A stretch of DNA of 23,051 nt from CAG-826 sp964654155 (GTDB lineage: Bacteria; Bacillota_I; Bacilli_A; RFN20; CAG-826). Of the stretch, positions 1-7,685 are shown piece after piece (position 1 is the first letter of the stretch; each line of letters begins with the position of its first letter). The notes under the pieces are model-generated. The model had not been told where the DNA came from and did no database searches. It saw nothing but the letters and a program-made list of their open reading frames with translations. A program made the translations under genes and the position numbers. The stretch lies in the NCBI GenBank assembly GCA_964654155.1, contig CAZZGL010000014.1, positions 1-23,051 of the forward strand. Direction: 5' to 3'.

Positions 1-93
1 GGTGTCCATCTCTTTTCCTTTAGGAATGATTTCTCTTATGTGTTCGTGGTTTTTTCTAGTTTGCCGTTTGTTGGCTACTTCTATAAATTTTCA
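1..93 (-). pseudogene. Remnant of an IS30-like transposase C-terminal region
   Basis: On the minus strand an open frame enters from a stop at 91-93 and runs off the left edge. It reads as about 30 residues including RKNHEHIREIIPKG. The N-H-x-x-I-R-x-x-x-P-K-G pattern resembles the region around the last catalytic Glu of IS30-family transposases (…ERGTNENHNGxIRxxxPKG), with a Lys where the catalytic Glu would be expected. Upstream of it (94-133) the DNA turns into very AT-rich non-coding sequence, so the 5' part of the gene is missing. An alternative is a short gene beginning at an ATG at 9 with a Shine-Dalgarno-like AAAGGA. The family call rests on a short motif from memory and is tentative. 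Confidence 0.4.
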
Positions 94-160
94 GCATTTA
101 AATTTAAAATTTAATATTATTTTAAATTAGTTTTTGTATAATTATTTACGGGTGAGAAAA

Positions 161-718
161 ATGAAAGTAGAAAGTAATAACTTCAATTTTGAAATTGATA
201 AAAACAATCGCTTCGTATTAGATATGTTGGTTATGGATGAAAGTGGATTTATTTCTCCATACTGTAGTAATTTACCAGTTATAAGCGGAGAAGCTGCCGC
301 TTATTTAGAAAATGCAGTAAAAAATATTCCAATTAAATTTGATATATCGTTACATGTAAAATGTAGTGGATTATCACAAAATAAACAGGAATTGTATCGA
401 AATTCAATTAAGAACTATTTTAATAATACTATACAACAAACAATTCGTGATTTATTTCGTACAACAATGATTGCGCTTGTTATGGCAATTATTGGTATAG
501 GCGTTATTGTTTTAATGTTAATCTTAACTTCTAAGGGGTTAGGTGAATTATGGAATATTGTATTAGAGATAATAGGATGGGTTTTTATTTGGGAATCTGT
601 GGATAAGTTTTTCTTTGAAAGACAAAAATTAAAACATGAATTACGGAGAGCGTATCAGTTTATTAATGCAGATATTCAATTTATAGATATATCTAATCAA
701 ATTGAAAATATATTTTAA
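161..718 (+). CDS. Small membrane protein of unknown function (two TM helices)
   Basis: 185 aa. I do not recognise the family. The ATG at 161 is chosen over an upstream TTG because GGGTGAG lies four bases before it. The first ~100 residues are soluble and polar. Two hydrophobic segments follow (about residues 105-130 and 137-153), then a charged amphipathic tail (FFFERQKLKHELRRAYQF) that probably lies in the cytoplasm. A TATAAT at 137-142 could be the -10 box with a very short leader, but no convincing -35 is seen. The gene stands alone: 126 bases separate it from the next start. No catalytic motif is visible. Confidence 0.7.
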   Translation: MKVESNNFNFEIDKNNRFVLDMLVMDESGFISPYCSNLPVISGEAAAYLENAVKNIPIKFDISLHVKCSGLSQNKQELYRNSIKNYFNNTIQQTIRDLFRTTMIALVMAIIGIGVIVLMLILTSKGLGELWNIVLEIIGWVFIWESVDKFFFERQKLKHELRRAYQFINADIQFIDISNQIENIF

Positions 719-844
719 AAGTCATTAAATTCATATTTGTATCGAAATGCTTAACGAATGATAAAAAAATATTAATTATGCTATTCTTTTTATAAAGCAA
801 TTAAATTTTGATTTTTTTGCTATATATTAAAAGGAGTTTTGCAA

Positions 845-1189
845 ATGGATGAAATTAGTGAATTAAGTGAAATATTTAAGTCTTGTCAAAAAACTTTACA
901 GGCAATTGGTGATGAAAATCGACAACATATGATACTTATGATGCTTAGTATGAAAGAATGTAATGGTGTTCGTGTTGGCGCAATTGCGCAAAAAACAAAT
1001 TTATCAAGGACTGCTGTATCTAAACATTTAAGAGCATTGATGGAAGTAGGAATTGTTAAGGTTAGAAAAGAAGGAACTAAAAATTATTATTATTTTTATG
1101 CCGAAGATAATGTTTTAGATAATTTAATCAAAATGTTTGCTTTAGCAAAAAAAATAATGAAAGAATTACCAGATCGAAAAGGAGAATAG
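845..1189 (+). CDS. ArsR-type winged-helix transcriptional regulator
   Basis: 114 aa, typical length for the ArsR family. The ATG at 845 has AAGGAG eight bases upstream; the TTG at 839 is too close to that site. A winged helix-turn-helix is clear: the recognition helix NLSRTAVSKHLRALMEVGIV is followed by a wing, VRKEGTKNYYYF. The metal-binding ELCVCDL-type motif of metal-sensing ArsR proteins is absent, so the signal is not obviously a metal. The stop is three bases from the start of the nitroreductase-like gene, so the two form an operon. This regulator probably controls that operon, its usual role in such pairs; that is inference. Confidence 0.85.
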   Translation: MDEISELSEIFKSCQKTLQAIGDENRQHMILMMLSMKECNGVRVGAIAQKTNLSRTAVSKHLRALMEVGIVKVRKEGTKNYYYFYAEDNVLDNLIKMFALAKKIMKELPDRKGE

Positions 1190-1192
1190 TTT

Positions 1193-1861
1193 ATGGATAT
1201 AATTGAAGCAATTAAGTCTCGCCATAGTGTTAGACAATATACTGATCAACAAATAGAAGAAGATATCTTAAATGAAATTAGAACTGAAATTGATGAATGT
1301 AATAAAGAAAGTGGATTGCATATCCAATTAGTGGCATCTGAGCCAAGAGCTTTCGATTCATTTATGGCTCATTATGGAAAATTTTCAGGTGTTAATAATT
1401 ATATTGTCTTAATTGGAAAGAAAGGCAAAAAGCTTGAAGAATTATGTGGTTATTATGGCGAAAGATTAGTTCTTAAAATTCAACAATTAGGTTTAAATTC
1501 TTGTTGGGTTGCAATGACTTATAAGAAAATACCATCAGCATTTGTTATCAATAAAGGTGAAAAATTAACAGTAGTAATAGCGGTTGGATATGGTAAAAAT
1601 CAAGGTATAGCTCATAAATCTAAAACAATTGAAAAAGTTAGTAATGTTAGTGATAAAACACCATCATGGTTTAAAGATGCTATTGAGTTAGCGCTTTTAG
1701 CGCCGACGGCAATGAATCAACAAAAATTCAAATTTTATTATGAAAATGGAAATGTGATTGCAAAACCAGGCGTATGTTTTTATAGTAAAATAGATTTAGG
1801 AATAGTTAAATATCATTTCTTTATCGGCGCTAAAGGAAATTATAAATGGAATTTTGATTAA
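1193..1861 (+). CDS. Nitroreductase-family flavoprotein (putative TM-nitroreductase type)
   Basis: 222 aa. It begins with the family hallmark MDIIEAIKSRHSVRQYTDQQI, where the Arg-His-Ser-Val-Arg stretch binds the FMN phosphate. Further family signs are the GYYGERLVLKIQQLGLNSCWVAM segment in the middle and ALLAPTAMNQQKFKFYY near the C-terminus. Members are FMN-dependent NAD(P)H oxidoreductases acting on nitro compounds, quinones or related acceptors in the cytoplasm; the substrate cannot be read from sequence. It follows the ArsR-type gene by three bases and uses a GGAG site inside that gene's end, so it is co-transcribed and perhaps translationally coupled. Confidence 0.85.
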   Translation: MDIIEAIKSRHSVRQYTDQQIEEDILNEIRTEIDECNKESGLHIQLVASEPRAFDSFMAHYGKFSGVNNYIVLIGKKGKKLEELCGYYGERLVLKIQQLGLNSCWVAMTYKKIPSAFVINKGEKLTVVIAVGYGKNQGIAHKSKTIEKVSNVSDKTPSWFKDAIELALLAPTAMNQQKFKFYYENGNVIAKPGVCFYSKIDLGIVKYHFFIGAKGNYKWNFD

Positions 1862-1940
1862 CATTTATTAAATATATTTTAACAATTAACAAAATAAATA
1901 GATATACAGAAACTAAATAATTTAAATAAGTAGGATGTTA

Positions 1941-1980
1941 TCTACTCATAGTAGAGTAATAGAAAAAACAATTCTATAAT
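1941..1980 (+). promoter_or_regulatory. Putative operator (TCTACT-CAT-AGTAGA) and -10 box before degV
   Basis: A perfect 6-bp inverted repeat, TCTACTCATAGTAGA, lies at 1941-1955, and a consensus TATAAT lies at 1975-1980. The right arm overlaps the place where a -35 box would sit (about 1952-1957, poor match), so a protein bound there would cover the promoter. The same half-sites, spaced by 12 bases, occur upstream of the FakA-like gene at 5337-5360. Confidence 0.4.
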
Positions 1981-2052
1981 TTTATTTTTTGGTGGGTGTA
2001 TCTATTTTTTTGTTTGTGATAGATTTATCGTATGTAAGTGGGAGGTATAGTT

Positions 2053-2943
2053 ATGAATGATTTTGTTATTATTGCCGATTCAACATGTGATTTAAGTTCT
2101 GAGTTAAGAGAAAAATATGATATTGATTATTTTAGAATGAGTGTTATTGTTGATAATGTTCCTTTAATCGCGTCATTAGATTATGATGAATTTTCTGTTA
2201 AAGATTTATATGATTGGATGAGAAGTGGCAAAAGCGTTACAACTGCGCAAATAACTAATGAAGAATTTTTAAGTAGATTTATAAAATATTTAGATGAAGG
2301 TAAGGATGTTTTATATATTGCTTGTTCTTCTGGACTTTCTGGATCTTATAGCGCTTCTTTGATAATTAGAGATGAATTATTAAAAAAATATCCTTCTAGA
2401 AAGATTGTCTGCATTGATTCACTAAATTCTTGTATGGGGCAAGGAATTATTGCTATTAAAGCCGCTGAATTAAGAAGCAATGGTGCAACTATTGAAGAAG
2501 TTAGAGATATCATTGAAACTACAAAGTTGTGTTCAAATCAATTTTGTGCGACCGAAACTTTAACATATCTTCATCGTGCAGGAAGGGTAAAAGGATCAAA
2601 AGCTTTTTTTGGTAATTTGTTTGGTATAAAACCAATTATTATTAGTGATGCAAAAGGAATAAATTTTGCTTTACCTCAAAAAGTTAAAGGAAGAAAAAAA
2701 TCATTATTGGAAATTATTAGATTAACTAAAGAAAATGGTGTTGATTTAGAAAATCAAATTTTATATGTTGTTCATGCAGATGCAAAAGAAGATGCAGAAT
2801 TTGTTAAAGATGAGTTGATTAAAGAAGTTCATCCAAAAGAAGTTTATATAGGAGTAATTGGACCTATCATTGGAGCGTCAGTTGGTCCAGGTACAGTTGC
2901 TATTTATTCATGGGGTAACAAAGTTACTACGAATGAAGAATAG
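2053..2943 (+). CDS. DegV family protein (FakB-type fatty-acid-binding protein)
   Basis: 296 aa, the usual DegV length. The ATG at 2053 follows GGGAGG; the in-frame GTG at 2038 overlaps that site and is rejected. Family motifs include IADSTCDLSSEL at the N-terminus, the TTAQIT segment, SSGLSGSYSAS and LHRAGRVKGSKAFFGNLFGIKPI. DegV/FakB proteins bind a fatty acid and present it to the kinase FakA, which makes acyl phosphate for phospholipid synthesis (established for Staphylococcus aureus). The usual HTGPG near the C-terminus is altered here to ASVGPGTV. A FakA-like kinase is encoded 2.5 kb downstream, which supports a FakB role. A terminator follows at 2971-3017. Confidence 0.88.
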   Translation: MNDFVIIADSTCDLSSELREKYDIDYFRMSVIVDNVPLIASLDYDEFSVKDLYDWMRSGKSVTTAQITNEEFLSRFIKYLDEGKDVLYIACSSGLSGSYSASLIIRDELLKKYPSRKIVCIDSLNSCMGQGIIAIKAAELRSNGATIEEVRDIIETTKLCSNQFCATETLTYLHRAGRVKGSKAFFGNLFGIKPIIISDAKGINFALPQKVKGRKKSLLEIIRLTKENGVDLENQILYVVHADAKEDAEFVKDELIKEVHPKEVYIGVIGPIIGASVGPGTVAIYSWGNKVTTNEE

Positions 2944-2970
2944 AAAAGTTTAATAATTAAATTTGATATA

Positions 2971-3017
2971 AACGCCTCATTTTATTTGGAATAATGTGCT
3001 TTAATGAGGTGTTTTTT
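2971..3017 (+). terminator. Intrinsic terminator after degV
   Basis: Arms AACGCCTCATT (2971-2981) and AATGAGGTGTT (3003-3013) pair over 11 bp with one G-U pair around a 21-base loop. The 3' arm runs into a T tract. Confidence 0.8.
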
Positions 3018-3054
3018 ATTTGCATTTAAATGTTAAAAATTGTCTAAAAGGTAT

Positions 3055-3060
3055 TATAAT
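3055..3060 (+). promoter_or_regulatory. -10 box of the pncB promoter
   Basis: TATAAT stands 19 bases before the pncB start and just downstream of the degV terminator, so a separate pncB transcript is likely. The -35 region (TGTTAA or TTAAAA about 17-18 bases upstream) is weak. Confidence 0.45.
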
Positions 3061-3079
3061 ATGTAGCGAGGTGTTTTTT

Positions 3080-4288
3080 ATGAAGTTAAAACCGATTATT
3101 ATTAGTTTATTAGATACAGATTTTTATAAATTTAATATGAATCAAGTTATTTTTCATAAGCATACAGATGCAAATGGAATATATTATTTTAAGTGTCGTA
3201 ATAAAAATATTGTTTTTAGTGATGAAATGGTTGAAGAAATTAACGCGCAAATTGATCATTTATGCACTTTAAGATTTACTAAAAAAGAGCTGGATTATTT
3301 AAGATCAATTAGATTTATTAAAAATGACTATGTGGAATTTTTAAGATTATGGCATCCAATAAGAGATTATGTTAATTGTTATAAAGATGAAAATGATATG
3401 CTTGTATGTGTTGTTAAAGGTCCTTGCTTTTCTGCAATGCAATTTGAAATATACTTATTAGAAATAATTAATGAAGTTTATTTTAGAATGAAATATGATT
3501 ATCAAGAACTTGTTGAATCAGCAAAAGAAAGATTAGAAGAAAAAATTAAAAAGATGAATGATGGTGTATATACTTTTACTTTTGCGGAATTTGGATGTCG
3601 TCGTAGATTATCTAGAGAATGGCAAGATTACGTGGTTCAACAATTTATTACAAGAACTAAATCTTGTAAAGGAACATCTAATGTTTATTTGGCGATGAAA
3701 TATGGAGTTACTCCAATTGGTACATATGCACATGAATTTGTTCAAATGTATCAAGGATTCCCATCTCTTCCATTGGCGTATACAAATCATTATGCATTAA
3801 AAGATTGGTTGGATGAATATCAAGGAGATAATGGTATTGCTTTAACAGATACTTTAACTACTGATTTATTTTTGTTAGATTTTGATTTGCTTCATGCAAG
3901 CTCATATAAAGGTGTTAGACATGATTCTGGAGATCCATTTGAATGGGGAGAAAAAATTATTTCTCATTATGAAGATCTTGGTATTGATCCAAAAACTAAA
4001 TCTTTGCTATTTAGTGATAGTTTAGACTTTGATAAAGCACAAAAATTATATGATTATTTTAAAGATAGAATTAAAGTAACTTTTGGTATTGGAACATTTG
4101 TTTCTAATGATACTAAAGAACCTCCTTTAAATATTGTTATTAAATTACAATCAATTAATGGAAGACCAGTAGCTAAATTATCTGATGTCAAAGGCAAAAC
4201 AATGTGCATGGATGAAGAATACTTAGAATATTTGACTCGTGCAGTGGAATATCGAATTAATGAAGAAAAACACTTAAGTAACAAATAA
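3080..4288 (+). CDS. pncB: Nicotinate phosphoribosyltransferase
   Basis: 402 aa. The enzyme makes nicotinate mononucleotide from nicotinate and PRPP, the first step of NAD salvage (Preiss-Handler pathway), in the cytoplasm. The sequence shows LLDTDFYKFNMNQVIF at the N-terminus, TFAEFGCRRRLS, the GTYAHE segment containing the His that is phosphorylated in this family, VRHDSGDP (PRPP/phosphate site), and FGIGTFVSND…KLSDVKGK near the C-terminus. This is the E. coli PncB-like type. The ATG at 3080 has GAGGTG seven bases upstream; longer frames begin at a TTG without a ribosome site. A TATAAT at 3055-3060 gives a short leader. A terminator follows. Confidence 0.93.
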   Translation: MKLKPIIISLLDTDFYKFNMNQVIFHKHTDANGIYYFKCRNKNIVFSDEMVEEINAQIDHLCTLRFTKKELDYLRSIRFIKNDYVEFLRLWHPIRDYVNCYKDENDMLVCVVKGPCFSAMQFEIYLLEIINEVYFRMKYDYQELVESAKERLEEKIKKMNDGVYTFTFAEFGCRRRLSREWQDYVVQQFITRTKSCKGTSNVYLAMKYGVTPIGTYAHEFVQMYQGFPSLPLAYTNHYALKDWLDEYQGDNGIALTDTLTTDLFLLDFDLLHASSYKGVRHDSGDPFEWGEKIISHYEDLGIDPKTKSLLFSDSLDFDKAQKLYDYFKDRIKVTFGIGTFVSNDTKEPPLNIVIKLQSINGRPVAKLSDVKGKTMCMDEEYLEYLTRAVEYRINEEKHLSNK

Positions 4289-4342
4289 ATGGAAAATATA
4301 TGTTTTTGTTGTTTTTTTGCTTTAATTGCATAGGATATTAAT

Positions 4343-4398
4343 AGAGGTTAGACCTTTAGGTGACCAAAAGGTTACAGGATAACCTCTTTTCATTTTTT
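4343..4398 (+). terminator. Intrinsic terminator after pncB (double hairpin)
   Basis: Outer arms AGAGGTTA (4343-4350) and TAACCTCT (4380-4387) are perfectly complementary and followed by a T-rich run. Inside the loop, ACCTTT and AAAGGT can pair as well, giving a stacked or branched structure. In the gene-free stretch 4289-4607 I see this terminator, the short palindrome TGTTACATAACA at 4485-4496, and the minus-strand terminator at 4568-4595. No small ORF is convincing there. Confidence 0.75.
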
Positions 4399-4567
4399 TC
4401 TAATAATTGTTTATTTCTACGATCAGTGGCTTTTATCCAAATAAAATGTTAATAAACGATTTTTTTTGAAATAGATGATTATTATGTTACATAACAATAA
4501 TTGTTAGAATTAGGATTGATATTTATCTTTGAGAAAAAGAAGATGCTAAAATAAAATATGAAAGTTA

Positions 4568-4595
4568 AAAACAGGCGTTTTAATATGCCTGTTTT
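4568..4595 (-). terminator. Terminator of the XRE regulator gene
   Basis: AAAACAGGC (4568-4576) and GCCTGTTTT (4587-4595) form a perfect 9-bp stem with a 10-base loop. On the minus strand it lies 12 bases after the regulator's stop and leads into a T-rich run. Confidence 0.75.
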
Positions 4596-4607
4596 CATAC
4601 CATATTT

Positions 4608-5198
4608 TTATTTAATTTTAATTATTCTTGACCATCCAAAAATAGCAATTTGAGCAGGTATTCCAACGACAAATATTAAATACATATTGTATGTTGAAAG
4701 AAGCTCAACAAATAAACTTGCTAGAAATGTCCAAAGCAGAATACTAAGTATAACTGCTTGAAATCTTCTCGGCTTTTTTCTATACGCTATAGCAACTACA
4801 AGAGCGGTCGCAGGTAATCCCCATAAAAATAATACCATACGAGATTCACTTTTCATTAATAGTATATATGTATAAATAACGCTTATTATTGACCAAACAA
4901 CTGTAACCATTAAGATTGTTGTAAATAATAAGTTTTTATCTTTAACTTGTTCAGGAATATAATTTTGACGATTTGAAATACTATCTTTGTGAAAAAAGAA
5001 ATCAATTGTGACATTAAAATAATCAGCTATTTTTAATAAAACTTCCGCTTCTGGTATAGCTTCACCACGTTCCCATTTAGAAATAGCTTTTGGACTGTAG
5101 TTTAAATAGTCCGCGAGTGTTTGTTGAGTAATATTTTTTTCTTTTCTTAAATGAGATAGGTTTTCACCAAATATTTGTTTGATATTTTGATTTTCCAT
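4608..5198 (-). CDS. XRE-family regulator with C-terminal membrane domain
   Basis: 196 aa. Residues ~9-64 form a Cro/C1-type helix-turn-helix: LSHLRKEKNITQQTLADYLN, then SPKAISKWERGEAIPEAEVLLKIADYF. The rest holds four hydrophobic segments (about residues 90-113, 121-139, 148-167 and 172-190), so this is a membrane-tethered DNA-binding protein. Such proteins usually sense something in or across the membrane, but the signal cannot be read here. The start is set by GTGAGG eight bases upstream on the minus strand. It is transcribed divergently from the FakA-like gene, and an 8-bp inverted repeat stands just before it. It lies between lipid-related genes; regulation of those is possible but not shown. 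Confidence 0.88.
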   Translation of the reverse strand: MENQNIKQIFGENLSHLRKEKNITQQTLADYLNYSPKAISKWERGEAIPEAEVLLKIADYFNVTIDFFFHKDSISNRQNYIPEQVKDKNLLFTTILMVTVVWSIISVIYTYILLMKSESRMVLFLWGLPATALVVAIAYRKKPRRFQAVILSILLWTFLASLFVELLSTYNMYLIFVVGIPAQIAIFGWSRIIKIK

Positions 5199-5215
5199 TT
5201 AATAAAACCTCACTT

Positions 5216-5235
5216 TATAAATCAAAAGATTTATA
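5216..5235. promoter_or_regulatory. Palindromic operator candidate upstream of the XRE gene
   Basis: TATAAATC and GATTTATA form a perfect 8-bp inverted repeat around AAAA, ending 18 bases upstream of the regulator's start. The size and symmetry fit a site for a dimeric Cro/C1-type protein, so autoregulation is likely. The site is AT-rich, so chance is not excluded. Confidence 0.45.
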
Positions 5236-5336
5236 TGTTGCTGATGTAATAATACTACCACAATTAATTTCGTTTTGTTACAGAAATTATGTAAAAATAA
5301 TGAATTCTATTGTGAGTAGATAACAAAAACAATATT

Positions 5337-5360
5337 TCTACTTTAAAAATCAATAGTAGA
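5337..5360. promoter_or_regulatory. Inverted TCTACT…AGTAGA site upstream of the FakA-like gene
   Basis: TCTACT (5337-5342) and AGTAGA (5355-5360) are separated by 12 bases, with a further GAGTAGA at 5314-5320. The same half-sites make a tight palindrome before degV at 1941-1955. The stretch 5199-5440 between divergent genes also holds the XRE palindrome; no clear -35/-10 pair for the plus strand was found. Confidence 0.3.
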
Positions 5361-5440
5361 TTTACTTGCAAAAGTCATTATGATAAATTATTTTTGTCTT
5401 AAAATGTAAGAGTTGTTTTAGTAAAGATAAGGTGGTTTTA

Positions 5441-6790
5441 ATGTCTACATATATATTAGATGGTGAATCTTTTAAAAAACTTTTAGCAAATGGAACGCAG
5501 TTTCTTTTTAATGATATTGATCGAATTAACGCTCTTAATGTATTTCCAGTTCCTGATGGAGATACTGGAACAAATATGTATTTGACTATAAGTGGAGGAG
5601 TTAAAGAAATTAGCTTATTAAATGAAAATCATATTGGAAAGTTGCTTAAGGCTTTAGCTAAATCTATGACTATGTCTGCAAGAGGTAATTCTGGTGTTAT
5701 TTTATCTCAATTTTTTAAAGGGATGTCTTCTTACCTTCTTGATAAAGAAGAGGTTAATATTCATGATTTAATATGCGCTTTTTCATCAGGAGCTGACCGC
5801 TCTTATAAAGTTGTACAAAAACCAACTGAAGGAACAATGCTTACTGTTATGAGAGAAGCTGCAGAATATGTTAAGGAAAATGAATCTAAGTATAACACCA
5901 TTGATGAAGTATTTATTGATTATATTAAATCAGCACATACGAGTTTAAATAAAACTCCTGAATTACTTCCTGTTTTAAAAGAAGCTGGTGTGGTTGATTC
6001 TGGAGGAGCTGGATTTGTTTTAATATTTGAAGGAATGTTACTAGCATTAAATGGAACTATTTTAGAATTAGAAAAGGCTAATATTCAAACTAATGATGAA
6101 GTTGAAAATAATGAGCTTATTGAAAAGAAATATGCGGTAGTTGCGGTTTCTCCAAGTGAAGAAATTTCTGAATTGTTTAAAAATTTAGAATGTGATGTCA
6201 TTGTTAGTGGTGGTCAAACAATGAATCCATCAAGTAATGACTTTATAAACGCATTTAAAAAATTAAAAGCGGAGTATATTTATGTGTTTCCAAATAATAA
6301 AAATATTTTCATGTCAGCAGTTCAAGCCAGCGAAATATATAAAGATGCTCATGTGATAATTATTCCAACTAGATCTGTTGCTCAATGCTATAGTGCTTTA
6401 ACAATGTTAGATTTTTCTTCAGATGATTGTGAAATGATTAAAGATAATTTTATGGATGCAATTAATAATGTTACTTATGCTTCGGTAACATATGCGATTA
6501 GAGATTCAAAAATAGATGATATTGTTATTCATCAAAATGAATATCTTTCAATTATTAATGATCACATTGTTGCTAGTACAGGCGATAAGGTTATGGCAAT
6601 TAATTCTATTATTTCAAAAATAGATGATATTGAAGATAGATCGGTTATATCACTAATTTATGGGAAAGATATAAATGAAGATGAGATTAAAAAGATTAAA
6701 GATTTTATACATTCAGCTGCTTCAAATTTGGAAATAATAGAAATTTATGGAAGACAAGAAGTTTATTCTGTAATTATTGCGATTGAATAA
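5441..6790 (+). CDS. FakA/YloV-like fatty acid kinase lacking the middle domain
   Basis: 449 aa. Residues ~1-205 are a DhaL/DAK2 ATP-binding domain: NVFPVPDGDTGTNM (Mg-ATP aspartates), ARGNSGVILSQFF, PTEGTMLTV and VVDSGGAGF. From residue ~227 the FakA C-terminal domain follows: SGGQTMNPSSND, VFPNNKNIF, TYAIRDSKID and the LIYGKDINEDE segment to the end. FakA uses ATP to phosphorylate fatty acids held by FakB/DegV. Typical FakA/YloV proteins are about 550 aa and have a middle domain with a Cys/His zinc site (CTEF, HVHTNDPG); that part is absent, and only a short linker joins the two domains. The ATG at 5441 follows AAGGTGG. The DegV gene at 2053 is the natural partner. Confidence 0.85.
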   Translation: MSTYILDGESFKKLLANGTQFLFNDIDRINALNVFPVPDGDTGTNMYLTISGGVKEISLLNENHIGKLLKALAKSMTMSARGNSGVILSQFFKGMSSYLLDKEEVNIHDLICAFSSGADRSYKVVQKPTEGTMLTVMREAAEYVKENESKYNTIDEVFIDYIKSAHTSLNKTPELLPVLKEAGVVDSGGAGFVLIFEGMLLALNGTILELEKANIQTNDEVENNELIEKKYAVVAVSPSEEISELFKNLECDVIVSGGQTMNPSSNDFINAFKKLKAEYIYVFPNNKNIFMSAVQASEIYKDAHVIIIPTRSVAQCYSALTMLDFSSDDCEMIKDNFMDAINNVTYASVTYAIRDSKIDDIVIHQNEYLSIINDHIVASTGDKVMAINSIISKIDDIEDRSVISLIYGKDINEDEIKKIKDFIHSAASNLEIIEIYGRQEVYSVIIAIE

Positions 6791-6849
6791 AAGTGGAAAA
6801 AGAAGTTAAAAATTGATAATATATACTATGAACAAAGGAGATATTTTAC

Positions 6850-7554
6850 ATGAAAAAGAGTAAATGGCCATATCGAGGTCATCATCCGGTCTTTCATGCT
6901 TTTAGACCAATTTTTGCTTTATTTTTTCCAAAAGTAGAGATTATCTGTTTGCCTGATCATATTGAGGATCTTGCTATTTATTTAGGAAATCACTCCGCTA
7001 AAAGTGGACCAATGATTTATGAGCTAAATTTTCCTAAATATTATATTCCATGGGGCGCTCATCAAATGCTTGGAAATTATAAATTAAGATTTAAGTATTT
7101 AAGAGACACATTTTACATTCAAAAAAAACATATGGGAAAATTTCGAGCTTCCATAAAAGCGGGATTTGAAGCTTTGTTTTCAAAAATGATTTACAAAGGA
7201 ATGCGTTTCATAGGTACATATCAAGATCATAGGATGATGGAAACAATCAAAACCTCGATTAAATTATTAGAAAATGGTAATGCAATTATGTTATTTCCAG
7301 AAGATTCTACTGAGGGATATAAAGATGTTTTAAGCGGATTTTTCCCAGGATTTGTAATGCTTGCTGATCGTTATTATAAAAAACATAATATTGATTTACC
7401 TATTTATCCTATTTATTTTAGTCGTAAAAAAAGAAAAATAATTATAGGACATCCTCTATATGTTCAAGATTATATGAAACAAGGATTGGATCGATATCAA
7501 ATCGCGGATGAATTTTGTAAAGCTATGAATCAGCTTTATTATGATTATATTTAA
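6850..7554 (+). CDS. PlsC-like lysophospholipid acyltransferase family protein
   Basis: 234 aa. Acyltransferase signature blocks are present: block I as GNHSAKSGPMIYE, block III as MLFPEDSTEGY (equivalent to FPEGTRS), and block IV as IYPIYF. Members transfer acyl groups to lysophosphatidate or related lipids at the inner membrane face. In block I the usual H-x4-D reads H-x4-G. I recall this in a Bacillota subgroup, so it is probably family-typical and not a defect. AAGGAG lies nine bases before the start. The gene follows the FakA-like kinase by 59 bases without a terminator, so they are probably co-transcribed. This links acyl-phosphate formation and acyl transfer. A strong terminator ends the unit. 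Confidence 0.75.
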   Translation: MKKSKWPYRGHHPVFHAFRPIFALFFPKVEIICLPDHIEDLAIYLGNHSAKSGPMIYELNFPKYYIPWGAHQMLGNYKLRFKYLRDTFYIQKKHMGKFRASIKAGFEALFSKMIYKGMRFIGTYQDHRMMETIKTSIKLLENGNAIMLFPEDSTEGYKDVLSGFFPGFVMLADRYYKKHNIDLPIYPIYFSRKKRKIIIGHPLYVQDYMKQGLDRYQIADEFCKAMNQLYYDYI

Positions 7555-7566
7555 TATTGAATAATT

Positions 7567-7597
7567 AGATTATGTGAGTTTTGCATAATCTTTTTTT
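7567..7597 (+). terminator. Intrinsic terminator after the acyltransferase gene
   Basis: AGATTATG (7567-7574) and CATAATCT (7584-7591) are fully complementary around a 9-base loop and run into seven or more Ts. Confidence 0.88.
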
Positions 7598-7641
7598 ATA
7601 AAAGTTGTCAAAGTTTAGGAAAATAATCATTTTGCTTTTAA

Positions 7642-7664
7642 CATACCCCATATAGGTATATAAT
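7642..7664 (+). promoter_or_regulatory. CsoR operator within the copper operon promoter
   Basis: ATACC (7643-7647) and GGTAT (7655-7659) are inverted arms in CATACCCCATATAGGTATA, close to known CsoR sites (TACCC…GGGTA type). The right arm runs directly into a consensus -10 TATAAT at 7659-7664, so bound CsoR would cover the promoter. Copper release of CsoR would then open csoR-copA transcription. The -35 is weak (TTTTAA at 7636-7641). Confidence 0.75.
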
Positions 7665-7685
7665 ATAGGCATAGGAGATGATTAT

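Noticed and set aside
3608..3790. Minus-strand open frame inside pncB (and others at 4054-4284, 9430-9702, 16418-16627, 17063-17278, 18845-19066)
   Set aside because: They lie antisense to clearly conserved genes, lack ribosome sites and have no recognisable content.
4485..4496. TGTTACATAACA palindrome
   Set aside because: Short, AT-rich, not next to a start, and found only once.
7000..7040. Loss of the acyltransferase H-x4-D aspartate (H-x4-G) as a sign of inactivation
   Set aside because: I recall the same pattern in a large Bacillota subgroup of PlsC-like proteins, and the other blocks are intact, so it is likely family-typical.
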